From positions 1-35,473 of IMG/VR virus record IMGVR_UViG_3300049491_000278: a stretch of DNA of 35,473 nucleotides, one strand, 5' to 3'. Position 1 is the first letter of the stretch; each line of letters opens with the position of its first letter. Under the pieces are notes generated by a model that saw nothing but the letters and a program-made list of their open reading frames with translations, was not told the origin of the DNA and searched no databases. Shown here piece after piece: positions 5,419 through 13,499 of this stretch. Both the position numbers and the translations under genes were made by a program. This DNA is from a virus.

Positions 5419-7448
5419 TGGCAATCAATAAAACAAAAAGAGACAAGATAGTTAGTCAAGCAGTATACGAAATACAATTTGCACGAACATACAAACAAGG
5501 AATAATTTGGCGTTGGTGGAAAAATGAAGACCTTTACTATGGAAAGCGTGATAACCAATACTACGGAACACCAAATGCAGATAACTATATGGCTACACCT
5601 AACGGTGGAGTTGCAGAAGCACGAGCAAATGTAAACGTAGCAAGTGCTAAGACTATGTCATTCGTTGAAACAATGCTTTCAAAGATTGACAGTCCTTTGA
5701 CTTTCAAGTTCAAGAAAGCAAAGATGTCAGACTACAAACGTGCAAAGCTCATAAACGCTCTTAAAGAACAAGATGCTAACAAGAACGACTGGAATTTTAA
5801 AGATTTGCTTGGTAAGGTAGACGCTATCATCTACGGTCGTGCTATCTATACCTATTACGCAGACAGTACAAATGGATATAAGTCTCACCTAGAGAACGTA
5901 TCAGTATATGATTTCCTTATTGACCCTAGTGGAAGTGGCTATGATCTAGACCATGCTATGTATATGGGTCGCTACAATGTTCGTAAATCAAAGTATGACC
6001 TAGAAAAAGGACGTAGAGAAGGTATTTATATCGCAAGTGAAGTAACTCGTCTTATCAATGGAAGTGGTAACGATGCAAACCAACTTTCACAAGAAGATGT
6101 AAACAAAGAAAACAAATACGCATATATTGGAAGTCCTGCCAATCGTACTATCAACAATCCTGATATGTACAAGTTCTGGGAATGGTATACAACATACGAA
6201 GGAGAACGCTATTACCTTTTGATGACTGAAAACGGAGAATGTATTCGATGTGAGAAACTTGCTGATTTGTTTGGAATAGATAAAGACTTAGGAGACGCAA
6301 ACTATCCTTTTTGGTCATACGCATATATGCCAAACCTTACAGAGTTCTGGACACCATCAAAAGTAGATTATGTTCGTGAGATATTCATGGCTCAAGGTGT
6401 ATCAGTAAATCAAATGCTTGATAATGCTGAAGCTATCAACAAACCTCAAAGAGCTGTAGATGTATCAGCAATAGAAAACATTGCAGACCTTGTATACAAA
6501 CGTAATGGAGTAATCAGAATAAAACCTGGAATAAACATCAACAACGCTTTCAAGATACTCGAAGTAAACTCAATCAACACACCTATTCTCACATACAATA
6601 CACTTGAAGGAATCCAACAGTTAGAATCAGGTATTACCGCAGCAGCAAAAGGTGTTGCAGAAGAAGATAAAGTAGGAATCTACGAAGGAAACCAAGCAAA
6701 CACAGCAGACAGATATGGAGTATGGAACAAGTCTTACTCACAAGGATATAAACGATTTGCAAAACTATGGGCTTATGGAGTAGAAGACCACCTAACTATG
6801 AAGACAGCAGTAAAGATACTTGGAACTCAAGGACTTGAAGAAACAGTATTTATTACTAAGCGTGATATCAAACCTACAGCAGACTGGAATATCCTTATCG
6901 AAAGTACTAATGCAGAAGAACAAGCAGACTCAAACGATAAGAGAAATAAACTTACTTTCATGGCTGGATATAAAGGTGACCCAAGTATCAATCAAAAAGT
7001 TATCTTTGAAAAATCAGCAAGTATTGTAGGTTTCAACAATGATGATGTGCGTGAGTTCCTAGACAATTCAGAATACGGAGATGCAGAAATTATGTCAGAA
7101 GCAGAACGTGATATGGAAGACTTACTCAACAAAAAGATTATTGAACCTAATGAAAGAGCAAACGTAGCATACGCAACTCATGTCTTAAATTATATGCGAG
7201 ACCACAAAGAAGATATGAACGATGACCAATGGGCTTTGTTCGATGACTACATGAAGCGTATCGAACCAGTAGTCATGCGTAACATGGGAACGCAATTTAT
7301 CAATCAATTAGTAAAACAAGGACTTAATCCAATGGATGTAAGTCAAGGTAATCCACAAGACGTTGCTGGTATACAACCAGAAGTTATGGGACAAACACCT
7401 GAACAATTAACAACAAATCAACCTAACGGACTAAGTCCACAACAATAA
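5418..7448 (+). CDS. Portal protein (head-tail connector)
   Basis: A 676-residue protein directly after the large terminase, in the size range of podovirus portals (P22 gp1 type). Features include an N-terminal helical region with RWWKNEDLYYGKRDNQYYG, a central segment with YGRAIYTYYADST, FLIDPSGSGYDLDHAMYMGRYNVR and WTPSKVDYVREIFMAQGVSVNQ, and a C-terminal helical part ending in a Gln/Pro/Asn-rich tail. As a dodecamer it would form the vertex through which DNA is pumped and to which connector proteins bind. The start is fixed by GGAGGG about 10 bases upstream. Confidence 0.9.
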   Translation: MAINKTKRDKIVSQAVYEIQFARTYKQGIIWRWWKNEDLYYGKRDNQYYGTPNADNYMATPNGGVAEARANVNVASAKTMSFVETMLSKIDSPLTFKFKKAKMSDYKRAKLINALKEQDANKNDWNFKDLLGKVDAIIYGRAIYTYYADSTNGYKSHLENVSVYDFLIDPSGSGYDLDHAMYMGRYNVRKSKYDLEKGRREGIYIASEVTRLINGSGNDANQLSQEDVNKENKYAYIGSPANRTINNPDMYKFWEWYTTYEGERYYLLMTENGECIRCEKLADLFGIDKDLGDANYPFWSYAYMPNLTEFWTPSKVDYVREIFMAQGVSVNQMLDNAEAINKPQRAVDVSAIENIADLVYKRNGVIRIKPGININNAFKILEVNSINTPILTYNTLEGIQQLESGITAAAKGVAEEDKVGIYEGNQANTADRYGVWNKSYSQGYKRFAKLWAYGVEDHLTMKTAVKILGTQGLEETVFITKRDIKPTADWNILIESTNAEEQADSNDKRNKLTFMAGYKGDPSINQKVIFEKSASIVGFNNDDVREFLDNSEYGDAEIMSEAERDMEDLLNKKIIEPNERANVAYATHVLNYMRDHKEDMNDDQWALFDDYMKRIEPVVMRNMGTQFINQLVKQGLNPMDVSQGNPQDVAGIQPEVMGQTPEQLTTNQPNGLSPQQ

Positions 7449-7449
7449 T

Positions 7450-7851
7450 ATGGAATATACATACAAAATAGTAGAAAAAAAAGATAATGATTTAGAAACA
7501 ATTATCGAGAAGGGTAATCTTACTACTCGTTTTACTATTCAAGATATTAAAGACCACCTAGAATTTACAAAAAAAACATTAAGAGAGTCTAAAGGCAAAC
7601 TTGAAGCAGAAAAAACACAAGATAAAATGGCAGAAGCTATTATGCCTTCTCTTAAAGAAATACCAGAAGATAAATACAATCTTGTTATGATGTATGCAGG
7701 ACGTAAACTACAACGTGCATCACTTGAAGACATTGTAACGACAGCAGAAGAAACTATTAAAAGTTATACAGAACAACTTGCATACATTAAAGAAACTCTT
7801 GGACTTACAGAAGAAGGTGAAGCAGTAGAAAAATTAACAGAAGTTGAATAA
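7450..7851 (+). CDS. Coiled-coil hypothetical protein, 133 aa
   Basis: Highly charged and helical, with Lys/Glu-rich heptad-like stretches at about 40-62 (KDHLEFTKKTLRESKGKLEAEK) and near the C-terminus (TAEETIKSYTEQLAYIKETLG). It begins one base after the portal stop and ends one base before the next start, as part of the portal-to-scaffold region. A small accessory head-assembly factor is possible; I do not recognise the family. Confidence 0.65.
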   Translation: MEYTYKIVEKKDNDLETIIEKGNLTTRFTIQDIKDHLEFTKKTLRESKGKLEAEKTQDKMAEAIMPSLKEIPEDKYNLVMMYAGRKLQRASLEDIVTTAEETIKSYTEQLAYIKETLGLTEEGEAVEKLTEVE

Positions 7852-7852
7852 T

Positions 7853-8110
7853 ATGGATAAAAACGAACTGGAAAAGCTAGAAAATATAAAAGCATTCAGT
7901 GAGACTGATGGAGGTATATATGTACGAGACACAGCAAAAGAAGTAGTATTAAACACTATACAAATGCTCTCCAATACATATCAAGAAAAAACACACACAG
8001 AACTTATTGCTTTATGTGCGAAGATGTCAGCAAATCTTTCATTGTTCCAATTACTCACAGGTATTGAAGACCAAATAGAAGCAATTAAAGAATTGTACGA
8101 ACAAAAATAA
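7853..8110 (+). CDS. Small helical hypothetical protein, 85 aa
   Basis: The ATG at 7853 follows the previous stop by one base (TAATATGG pattern, repeated across this genome); a TTG nine bases upstream would add three residues but is less likely. The protein is helical (AKEVVLNTIQMLSNTYQE, then GIEDQIEAIKELYEQK) with no membrane span. It is the last gene before the structured intergenic region at 8111-8269. Function unknown. Confidence 0.6.
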   Translation: MDKNELEKLENIKAFSETDGGIYVRDTAKEVVLNTIQMLSNTYQEKTHTELIALCAKMSANLSLFQLLTGIEDQIEAIKELYEQK

Positions 8111-8114
8111 ATAG

Positions 8115-8170
8115 AAGTACCACAAGCGTGGTGCTTGCTCGGTAGAAGTTATCCCTCCTTTCTTCTACTT
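8115..8170 (+). promoter_or_regulatory. Intergenic hairpins after the portal operon
   Basis: Two inverted repeats follow the 8110 stop: ACCAC-AAGC-GTGGT, and GTAGAAG / CTTCTAC around a 13-base loop holding CCCTCC, an anti-Shine-Dalgarno-like sequence. There is no long T run, so a classical terminator is not convincing. They may stabilise the upstream mRNA end or attenuate read-through. Confidence 0.4.
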
Positions 8171-8184
8171 AGCAAATACTACAC

Positions 8185-8212
8185 TTGCATTTAAAAATGT
8201 TAGTAGTATAAT
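8185..8212 (+). promoter_or_regulatory. Promoter for the capsid operon
   Basis: The -35 element is TTGCAT (8185-8190), the spacer 16 bases and the -10 element TATAAT (8207-8212). The same -35 sequence occurs at the portal promoter. The transcript would carry a folded leader of about 50 bases. Confidence 0.7.
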
Positions 8213-8219
8213 TAAATTA

Positions 8220-8273
8220 TCAGGGCGAAAGCCTTTTGCGGATAGTCTCCGTAAAATAGACTGGCAGTTATGC
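8220..8273 (+). promoter_or_regulatory. Structured leader of the scaffold gene; start codon in hairpin
   Basis: In order: AGGGC-GAAA-GCCTT with a GNRA tetraloop; CGGA-TAGTC-TCCG, whose loop can pair with GACT further downstream (possible small pseudoknot); and GGCA-GTTA-TGCC, which contains the ATG at 8270. No Shine-Dalgarno is visible before this start, so translation may depend on melting the last hairpin. I could not match it to a known riboswitch consensus. Confidence 0.45.
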
Positions 8274-9058
8274 CTAAACTAATGGAAGAAATTCTAAGCT
8301 CATCTGTAGAGTTAAGTGCAGAACCGACAGAAACCGTAAAGGAAGAAGTCAAGAAAGTGGTTGTCCATGAAAAACAACCAGAGGAAACACTAGAAGTACT
8401 AGAAACAATGTCAGAGAAATCTGATGATGTTGTCCCTCTTAAAAAATACATGGCAGAGAAGAACGCTAAGAAAGATGCCGAGCATAAAGCCAAAGAGCTT
8501 GAAGCAGAACTTGCTCAACTTAGGTCAAATCCTTACAAGAGTAATCAAGACATCAAAATTGACGTACAATCTCTCTCTGAAAAACATGGAATTGATGCGG
8601 AAGTACTGTCAGACATTCTCAATGCGTCATACAATATGACCAAAGACAAAGTCAAAGCAGAACTTGAACAGGAGTTTACTCCTAAACTAGCAGAATTTGA
8701 ACAAATCAAACGTGAAAAAGAAAAACAAGACTTTGAAACTAAATTTAATGGACTTGTAAATCAATCTCTCGTAGAAATGCCCGAATACGCTGACCTAGTA
8801 GACAAAGAAGACCTAAAACAATGGGTAAAATCTGGTCAATACTCAAAACTAACTCTACCTCAACTCATAGAGCAAAAGTATGGAAAGTTTTTAGTAGGTA
8901 AAAAAACAATTGAATCTTCTCATGCCTCAAAGCAAGTAGAGATGCCTGATACTTCAAAACCTTTATCTGATGAGCAGTTGCTAAAACTAGACACTGACCC
9001 AGAATTGCGTAAGAAGTGGGCTGAAGGACTTACAGAAAGAATGAAAAGAATGATGTAA
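8270..9058 (+). CDS. Capsid scaffolding protein
   Basis: 262 residues, directly upstream of the major capsid gene, as scaffolds usually are. It is very charged and largely coiled-coil: an acidic N-terminus, a heptad region at about 63-90 (YMAEKNAKKDAEHKAKELEAELAQ, split here by description only) and FEQIKREKEKQDFETKFNGL near the middle. The basic C-terminus (RKKWAEGLTERMKRMM) resembles the coat-binding end of P22-type scaffolds. It would template procapsid assembly and leave before DNA packaging. Sequence similarity was not tested; the call rests on position, composition and size. Confidence 0.75.
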   Translation: MPKLMEEILSSSVELSAEPTETVKEEVKKVVVHEKQPEETLEVLETMSEKSDDVVPLKKYMAEKNAKKDAEHKAKELEAELAQLRSNPYKSNQDIKIDVQSLSEKHGIDAEVLSDILNASYNMTKDKVKAELEQEFTPKLAEFEQIKREKEKQDFETKFNGLVNQSLVEMPEYADLVDKEDLKQWVKSGQYSKLTLPQLIEQKYGKFLVGKKTIESSHASKQVEMPDTSKPLSDEQLLKLDTDPELRKKWAEGLTERMKRMM

Positions 9059-9060
9059 AT

Positions 9061-9090
9061 AAGGAGGGAATTATTAAATTATTCCCAATA
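9061..9090 (+). promoter_or_regulatory. Orphan Shine-Dalgarno and hairpin before the capsid gene
   Basis: AAGGAGGG lies just after the scaffold stop but has no start codon at usable distance. It overlaps an inverted repeat, GGGAAT (9066-9071) with ATTCCC (9081-9086). The capsid ATG is about 57 bases downstream. It could be a standby ribosome site, an mRNA stabiliser or a relic. Confidence 0.4.
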
Positions 9091-9110
9091 TCTAAAAACA
9101 AATAATTAGA

Positions 9111-9116
9111 TATAAT
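9111..9116 (+). promoter_or_regulatory. -10 element directly before the capsid start codon
   Basis: TATAAT lies at 9111-9116 in an AT-rich stretch, with the major capsid ATG at 9125. The -35 region is weak (TATCTA at best). If active, it would make a nearly leaderless capsid mRNA in addition to read-through from 8185. Confidence 0.45.
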
Positions 9117-9124
9117 ATAAAAAA

Positions 9125-10342
9125 ATGGCAGCAAATCTAGATGCTTTTAAGACAGCATTCAGTAACACTTATCAGGAAATATTCCAAAAAGTGCTTACAG
9201 CGATGAAAATCGCAAACACACGACTTCTTTCAGACCTTTACTACGGTAAATCTATCGAACGTGTATACATTGACATTTCAGCAGCAAACGTAGAAGACAT
9301 TACAGCATATGTAGATATGACTTCACAAGCAGTATCTGACACATCAGAAACTCTTACTGTAGACAAAAACAAAGGTATTATGTTCCAAATTTCTGAAAAG
9401 GAATTGGTACAAGCAGGTCCTTTGAATCCTGGAGAATTTATTGGTATGCAACTTGCTACAAAAGTAGCTATCTACGTTGATGCTGATGTTCTTTTTGAAA
9501 CAACAAACGCTTTGTATGACTTCGACAACGGAGACCTTACAACTGGTGCTTCTACAGGTACACCTATTACTCTTTCAAGTACAACTGTACCTCAAATGGT
9601 AATGCGTCTTCCTGCAAAACTTCGTGCTAAAACAAACCAAGTTATCAATGCAGGTTCAAACCTTGCTTTCGTTGTGGACTCATACGGTATTGCTGATATG
9701 TTCCAATACTTGCTCGGTAAGAATGCAGACTTCGTAAATGCTTTGTTCCAAAACGGTTACGTTAATGAACAAGTAGCAGGTGCTAAAGTATACGTTTCAG
9801 AAAACCTTACTGGTGAAGCTACACTTACTTCAACAGGAACATTCTCTGATGGAGATACTGTAACAATCGGTGGAGTGGTACTTACAATGAAAACAACTCT
9901 TGGTTCTACACCAGGTAACGTTCTTATTGGTGCAAACGCAGCTGCTTCTATCACAAACCTTGCTTCTGCTATCAATGGTTCTGCTGGTGCAGGTACAACA
10001 TATGTTGAAGTTTCTGCAGCAAATAGAATCGTTCTTTCTAAGACACTTCGTCTAACAGCTACAGCTACATCAGCTACTGTTCTTACAATCGTTGGTAAAG
10101 GTTCAGGTCGTCTCGTACTATCTGAGACTGCTGCAAACTTCTCATGGACTACAAACTTTATCCATGCTTACTTCGGTAAAGAAGGTGCGATTGACGTTGT
10201 TGTTCAAAAAGATGTTAAGGCAGACATGCGTCCAGAACCTAAACAACCTACAACAAACATCATTTCACGTGTATTGTACGGTGTTAAAACGTTCCAAGAC
10301 GGTGCTCAAAAATTCCTCGACGTTCTTATTGACGCTCGCTAG
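9125..10342 (+). CDS. Major capsid protein
   Basis: 405 residues, next to the scaffold gene. The body looks HK97-fold-like of the P22/N4 coat type: an N-terminal helix, IERVYIDISAANVEDITAYVDMT, a NKGIMFQISEKELVQAG segment, a spine-helix region with PQMVMRLPAKLRAK, and a C-terminal GAIDVVVQKDVKADMRPEP. Residues ~230-345 look like an inserted beta domain (GDTVTIGGVVLTM, NVLIGANAAASITNLASAI, ATVLTIVGKGSG), probably surface exposed, as in P22-like coats with inserted domains. It forms the icosahedral shell. The codons are more C-ending and GC-richer than in neighbouring genes, as expected for a highly expressed protein. Confidence 0.88.
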   Translation: MAANLDAFKTAFSNTYQEIFQKVLTAMKIANTRLLSDLYYGKSIERVYIDISAANVEDITAYVDMTSQAVSDTSETLTVDKNKGIMFQISEKELVQAGPLNPGEFIGMQLATKVAIYVDADVLFETTNALYDFDNGDLTTGASTGTPITLSSTTVPQMVMRLPAKLRAKTNQVINAGSNLAFVVDSYGIADMFQYLLGKNADFVNALFQNGYVNEQVAGAKVYVSENLTGEATLTSTGTFSDGDTVTIGGVVLTMKTTLGSTPGNVLIGANAAASITNLASAINGSAGAGTTYVEVSAANRIVLSKTLRLTATATSATVLTIVGKGSGRLVLSETAANFSWTTNFIHAYFGKEGAIDVVVQKDVKADMRPEPKQPTTNIISRVLYGVKTFQDGAQKFLDVLIDAR

Positions 10343-10380
10343 TTTATTTCTTCAATCTCTAGTTCATTTACAACAAAATA

Positions 10381-10389
10381 TGTTATACT
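10381..10389 (+). promoter_or_regulatory. Extended -10 promoter of the HNH gene
   Basis: TGTTATACT matches TGn-TATAAT in eight of nine positions. The ATG of the HNH gene is at 10397, seven bases past the -10, so the transcript would be leaderless. A private promoter is typical of free-standing homing endonuclease genes. Confidence 0.6.
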
Positions 10390-10396
10390 TTACAGT

Positions 10397-10921
10397 ATGT
10401 ACAAAAACTACAAAGACCCAATAAAGCGTTCTAGTTATATGAAAAAATATAGCAAAGAATGGCGCGAAAATAATAAGGATAAAATAAAAGAATATAATCG
10501 TATCTATATGCAAAAATATAGAGAAGATAATAAAGAAAAAATATCCTTATACAAAAAGTCTTTATACAAAAATAATCCTCAAAAATACTTAGAATATTCT
10601 AATAAAAATAGATATAAGTATATAAAAAGTCCAAAATCAAGATTTTCTAAATATAAATATGGTGCAAAATCAAGAGGATATAATTTTGACTTAGATTTTG
10701 ATAATTTTACTAAATTACTTAGTGGTCAATGCCATTATTGTGGTTCAAAAGAAAATATTGGAATTGATAGAATGGATAATAAAATAGGATACACTATAAA
10801 AAATTGTGTATCTTGTTGTACAGAATGTAACTTTTTTAAAGGAAGTAAAGAATATACTTACTTTATAGAAAAGTGTAAAAGCATATCATATTTTGTTGTA
10901 AATAACATGAGGTTGGGATAA
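10397..10921 (+). CDS. Free-standing HNH homing endonuclease
   Basis: 174 residues. The N-terminal half consists of basic repeats of the YxKKxxxNNKDKIKEY kind (about residues 15-75), a DNA-binding pattern common in phage HNH enzymes. The C-terminal half has a zinc-bound HNH core: CHYC at 112-115, IDRMDN at 123-128, and CTEC at about 141-144 followed by NFFKG. It would nick or cut intron-less homologous DNA to spread itself. It sits between the capsid and connector genes, has its own promoter and is markedly richer in AT and lysine than its neighbours, all signs of recent insertion. No intron is apparent around it. Confidence 0.88.
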   Translation: MYKNYKDPIKRSSYMKKYSKEWRENNKDKIKEYNRIYMQKYREDNKEKISLYKKSLYKNNPQKYLEYSNKNRYKYIKSPKSRFSKYKYGAKSRGYNFDLDFDNFTKLLSGQCHYCGSKENIGIDRMDNKIGYTIKNCVSCCTECNFFKGSKEYTYFIEKCKSISYFVVNNMRLG

Positions 10922-10940
10922 GTAAATTAAACAAAACAAC

Positions 10941-11537
10941 ATGAACTCAACACAAGACATAATAACAGCATTTGAATTATACTTTGGAGATGAAACAAGT
11001 CTTTCTTCTGCTGAAGAATTAGCATTGGTACAAAAGAAATATAATGAAGTTCTTATGAGTGAAGAATGGGAATTTCTTAAAACATCTGCTAGTGGGACAA
11101 TGGCAGGTACAGACATCACACAACCAATAGATTTTGACAGAATGACTACAGACCAACAAATTTATATAGGTTCAGGTCTACAAAACTTTCAAGTAATTCC
11201 TTTTACAGACAGACGTAAATATGTAAATCAACGTGGTTTCTTTTATTACGATGCAAAAAATGAAAAATTTGTTTCTACACAAACAATCAATGATACTTAT
11301 TCATTTGATTATATTTATGTTCCACCTGCACTAGACTTGGTATCATCTAATCCTGTATTCCCTGTTCGTTTCTACGACATGCTCTACCACGCTATGTGTA
11401 TTGATAGTGACATCATCAATATGTCAGACAAGGCACGTTCATACGCTAAAGAAAATGAAGCAAAATACCAGCAATTCCTCAATAGTATGAAATCTTGGAA
11501 CTTAAAATTATCAGGATTTAACACCTACGGAGTGTAA
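10941..11537 (+). CDS. Head-tail connector / tail adaptor (P22 gp4-like)
   Basis: 198 residues, mostly helical. It has the layout of podovirus adaptor or tail-tube A proteins: an N-terminal helical part (LALVQKKYNEVLMSEEWEFL), a middle beta part (FTDRRKYVNQRGFFYYDAKNEKFV, YSFDYIYVPPALDL), then FPVRFYDMLYHAMCIDSDII and a C-terminal YAKENEAKYQQFLNSMKSWN. It would form a ring under the portal and receive the nozzle. It overlaps the start of the nozzle gene by one base (TAATG), suggesting translational coupling. The call rests on position and pattern. Confidence 0.72.
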   Translation: MNSTQDIITAFELYFGDETSLSSAEELALVQKKYNEVLMSEEWEFLKTSASGTMAGTDITQPIDFDRMTTDQQIYIGSGLQNFQVIPFTDRRKYVNQRGFFYYDAKNEKFVSTQTINDTYSFDYIYVPPALDLVSSNPVFPVRFYDMLYHAMCIDSDIINMSDKARSYAKENEAKYQQFLNSMKSWNLKLSGFNTYGV

Positions 11538-13444
11538 TGGCTTTTATCGAATATAAAACAGAAGGATATGTAAGTGGTATTCAGAACAAACTACCTGCTG
11601 AAGATATTAAACGTGAAGCAGGTGCTGATGCAGTAAATTGGTTTGCAACTGATGGAGTACTTGAACTTGTAAGAGGACGAAGACTTGTAGGTAGTGCAGG
11701 TTCTCTTGGGGGTGTATTTGGAGAGATATTTGCTCCTAAACGTAATGGAACAAAAGTACATTATCGTAAAATAAACACTAAGATTCAATACTTTGATGGT
11801 ACTACATGGCAAGATGTTATAACTGGTTTGACTGCTGGTGCTAATTACACGTTCTCGTCTTATATCTCACAACTTGGTGCGTATGTATATGCTTCTGGTA
11901 TAGACGGATTGTACAAAATTGCTACTGCTAATCCTGCTTCATTCAAACAAATGTATGATGCTACTAAAAACTTTAAAGGATTTTCTATCATCAATGACCA
12001 ACGTATGTTTATGTGGGATGTATCAAGTCCTAACATAGATAAAACTGCTGTATACATGTCTAAAATTGACCCACAAGGTACAAACTATACAACAGTAACA
12101 AATGAAAATCTTGGAGCATCTGGTTCAACAACATATTCAGGAACATTAAGTGCTGTTACAGGTACTCGTTTTTGTCGTATAACAAGTATTACAGGTACAA
12201 CTGGTGCAGGTGTTGAAACATTCACTGATAATGGCTCAGGAGTGCTCATAGGCTCTCTAGGAGGCACTGGAACAATCAACTATGCTACTGGTGCATACTC
12301 TGTAACCTTTAGTGGTGTTGTAACATCTGGTACAGTTAGTGGTAATTACCAATGGGAAGACAGTAATGTTGGTGGTGTAACTGATTTTACTTTTTCACCA
12401 ACACGTCTTGCAGGTGAAGGAGATATTATTCCACAAGAATATCTCGGTGAACCGATACAAAACATTCTCGTCTTCGAGGGTAAGTATTATTCATTCAAAA
12501 AGACTTGTGTATACGAGCTTGACCTAACTACAGATGATACAAACGCAACAAATAAAGTATATCGTTCAGATATTGGTATACCTTCTATGCGTGCATGTGT
12601 ATCTACGGGTAAAGGAATGATATATTTAGATACTGCAAACCCTGATAAACCTATCCTTTCAATACTTCAACGTAATCCTATTGGTGGAAACCTTGAACCA
12701 ATAAACCTCACACCATTGTTCAAATGGGAAAATTATACTTTTGATGAGTGTAATGTAGATACTTGGGGTGAAAATATCATTGTAAATGCAAAAGGTGATG
12801 GTTTCACAAAAAACAACCTTTTATTCCTTGTGAACGTAGCACAAAATTACTCTGTAGACATCACGGGATATGGAGGTAATACTTCTGCTAAAAATGAAGG
12901 ACTTTTATACATAGGTGATTCTATTTCAGATAGTGTGTATGAAGTATTTTCAGGTTTTGATGACTTAGATAACGTGATTGATAACTATTGGGACGGAAAA
13001 GCAGAAGATTATACTAATGATTTACTTAAAAGATTCCGTTTCTTACGATTAAAAGGATTGATTGACACTGCTCAATCAATAGAAGTATGGGCAAACTTTG
13101 ACTATGCAGGATTTACACAACTTGGAACGATTGTCGGAACAGGAAGTTATGTTGATTACACAGACCCACAAACTATTGGTGCAAATATGATAGGAACAGT
13201 AACGATAGGAGGAGGTGACCCAGCTATTGCGTATCCTTACTTACTAGAAATACGTTGCCGTGTGCCGAAGTTCAGAGTAAGACAACTACGATTTATAGCA
13301 AAAGGAATAGGGTATGCTTCAGTTCAGTGGACAATAGACGTAGATATACTGAAATTTGACCAACGAATACCAGTACGAAATAGACAAAAAGAAAATGTTT
13401 CACTTGATGGATTGATAACTGACCAACCAAATCCGACACACTAA
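11537..13444 (+). CDS. Tail nozzle / stabilisation protein (P22 gp10-like)
   Basis: 635 residues of repeated beta blades (e.g. FAPKRNGTKVHYRK, GAYVYASGIDGLYKI, FSIINDQRMFMWDV, KYYSFKKTCVYELDL), as expected of a beta-propeller nozzle that plugs the portal after packaging. A low-complexity insertion at about 195-275 (Gly/Thr/Ser-rich, ending TINYATGAYSVTFSG) looks like an added surface domain. The C-terminal ~150 residues form a separate beta domain. The gene follows the connector gene with a one-base overlap, the order seen in P22-type tail modules. No tape-measure or sheath gene is present, which supports a short tail. Confidence 0.75.
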   Translation: MAFIEYKTEGYVSGIQNKLPAEDIKREAGADAVNWFATDGVLELVRGRRLVGSAGSLGGVFGEIFAPKRNGTKVHYRKINTKIQYFDGTTWQDVITGLTAGANYTFSSYISQLGAYVYASGIDGLYKIATANPASFKQMYDATKNFKGFSIINDQRMFMWDVSSPNIDKTAVYMSKIDPQGTNYTTVTNENLGASGSTTYSGTLSAVTGTRFCRITSITGTTGAGVETFTDNGSGVLIGSLGGTGTINYATGAYSVTFSGVVTSGTVSGNYQWEDSNVGGVTDFTFSPTRLAGEGDIIPQEYLGEPIQNILVFEGKYYSFKKTCVYELDLTTDDTNATNKVYRSDIGIPSMRACVSTGKGMIYLDTANPDKPILSILQRNPIGGNLEPINLTPLFKWENYTFDECNVDTWGENIIVNAKGDGFTKNNLLFLVNVAQNYSVDITGYGGNTSAKNEGLLYIGDSISDSVYEVFSGFDDLDNVIDNYWDGKAEDYTNDLLKRFRFLRLKGLIDTAQSIEVWANFDYAGFTQLGTIVGTGSYVDYTDPQTIGANMIGTVTIGGGDPAIAYPYLLEIRCRVPKFRVRQLRFIAKGIGYASVQWTIDVDILKFDQRIPVRNRQKENVSLDGLITDQPNPTH

Positions 13445-13449
13445 AAACT

Positions 13450-13478
13450 TTGACTATTAACATTTAATAAATTATAAT
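13450..13478 (+). promoter_or_regulatory. Strong promoter for the fibre / ejection operon
   Basis: TTGACT (13450-13455), a 17-base spacer and TATAAT (13473-13478) form the best consensus promoter in the window. It is followed by AGGAGG (13485-13490), nine bases before the ATG at 13500, so both transcription and translation signals are strong. Confidence 0.85.
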
Positions 13479-13499
13479 TAAAAGAGGAGGACAAATAAA

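Noticed and set aside
8220-8273. Known riboswitch (preQ1-I or c-di-GMP type)
   Set aside because: The hairpin-plus-A-rich-tail layout is superficially similar, but the conserved bases of those classes are absent.
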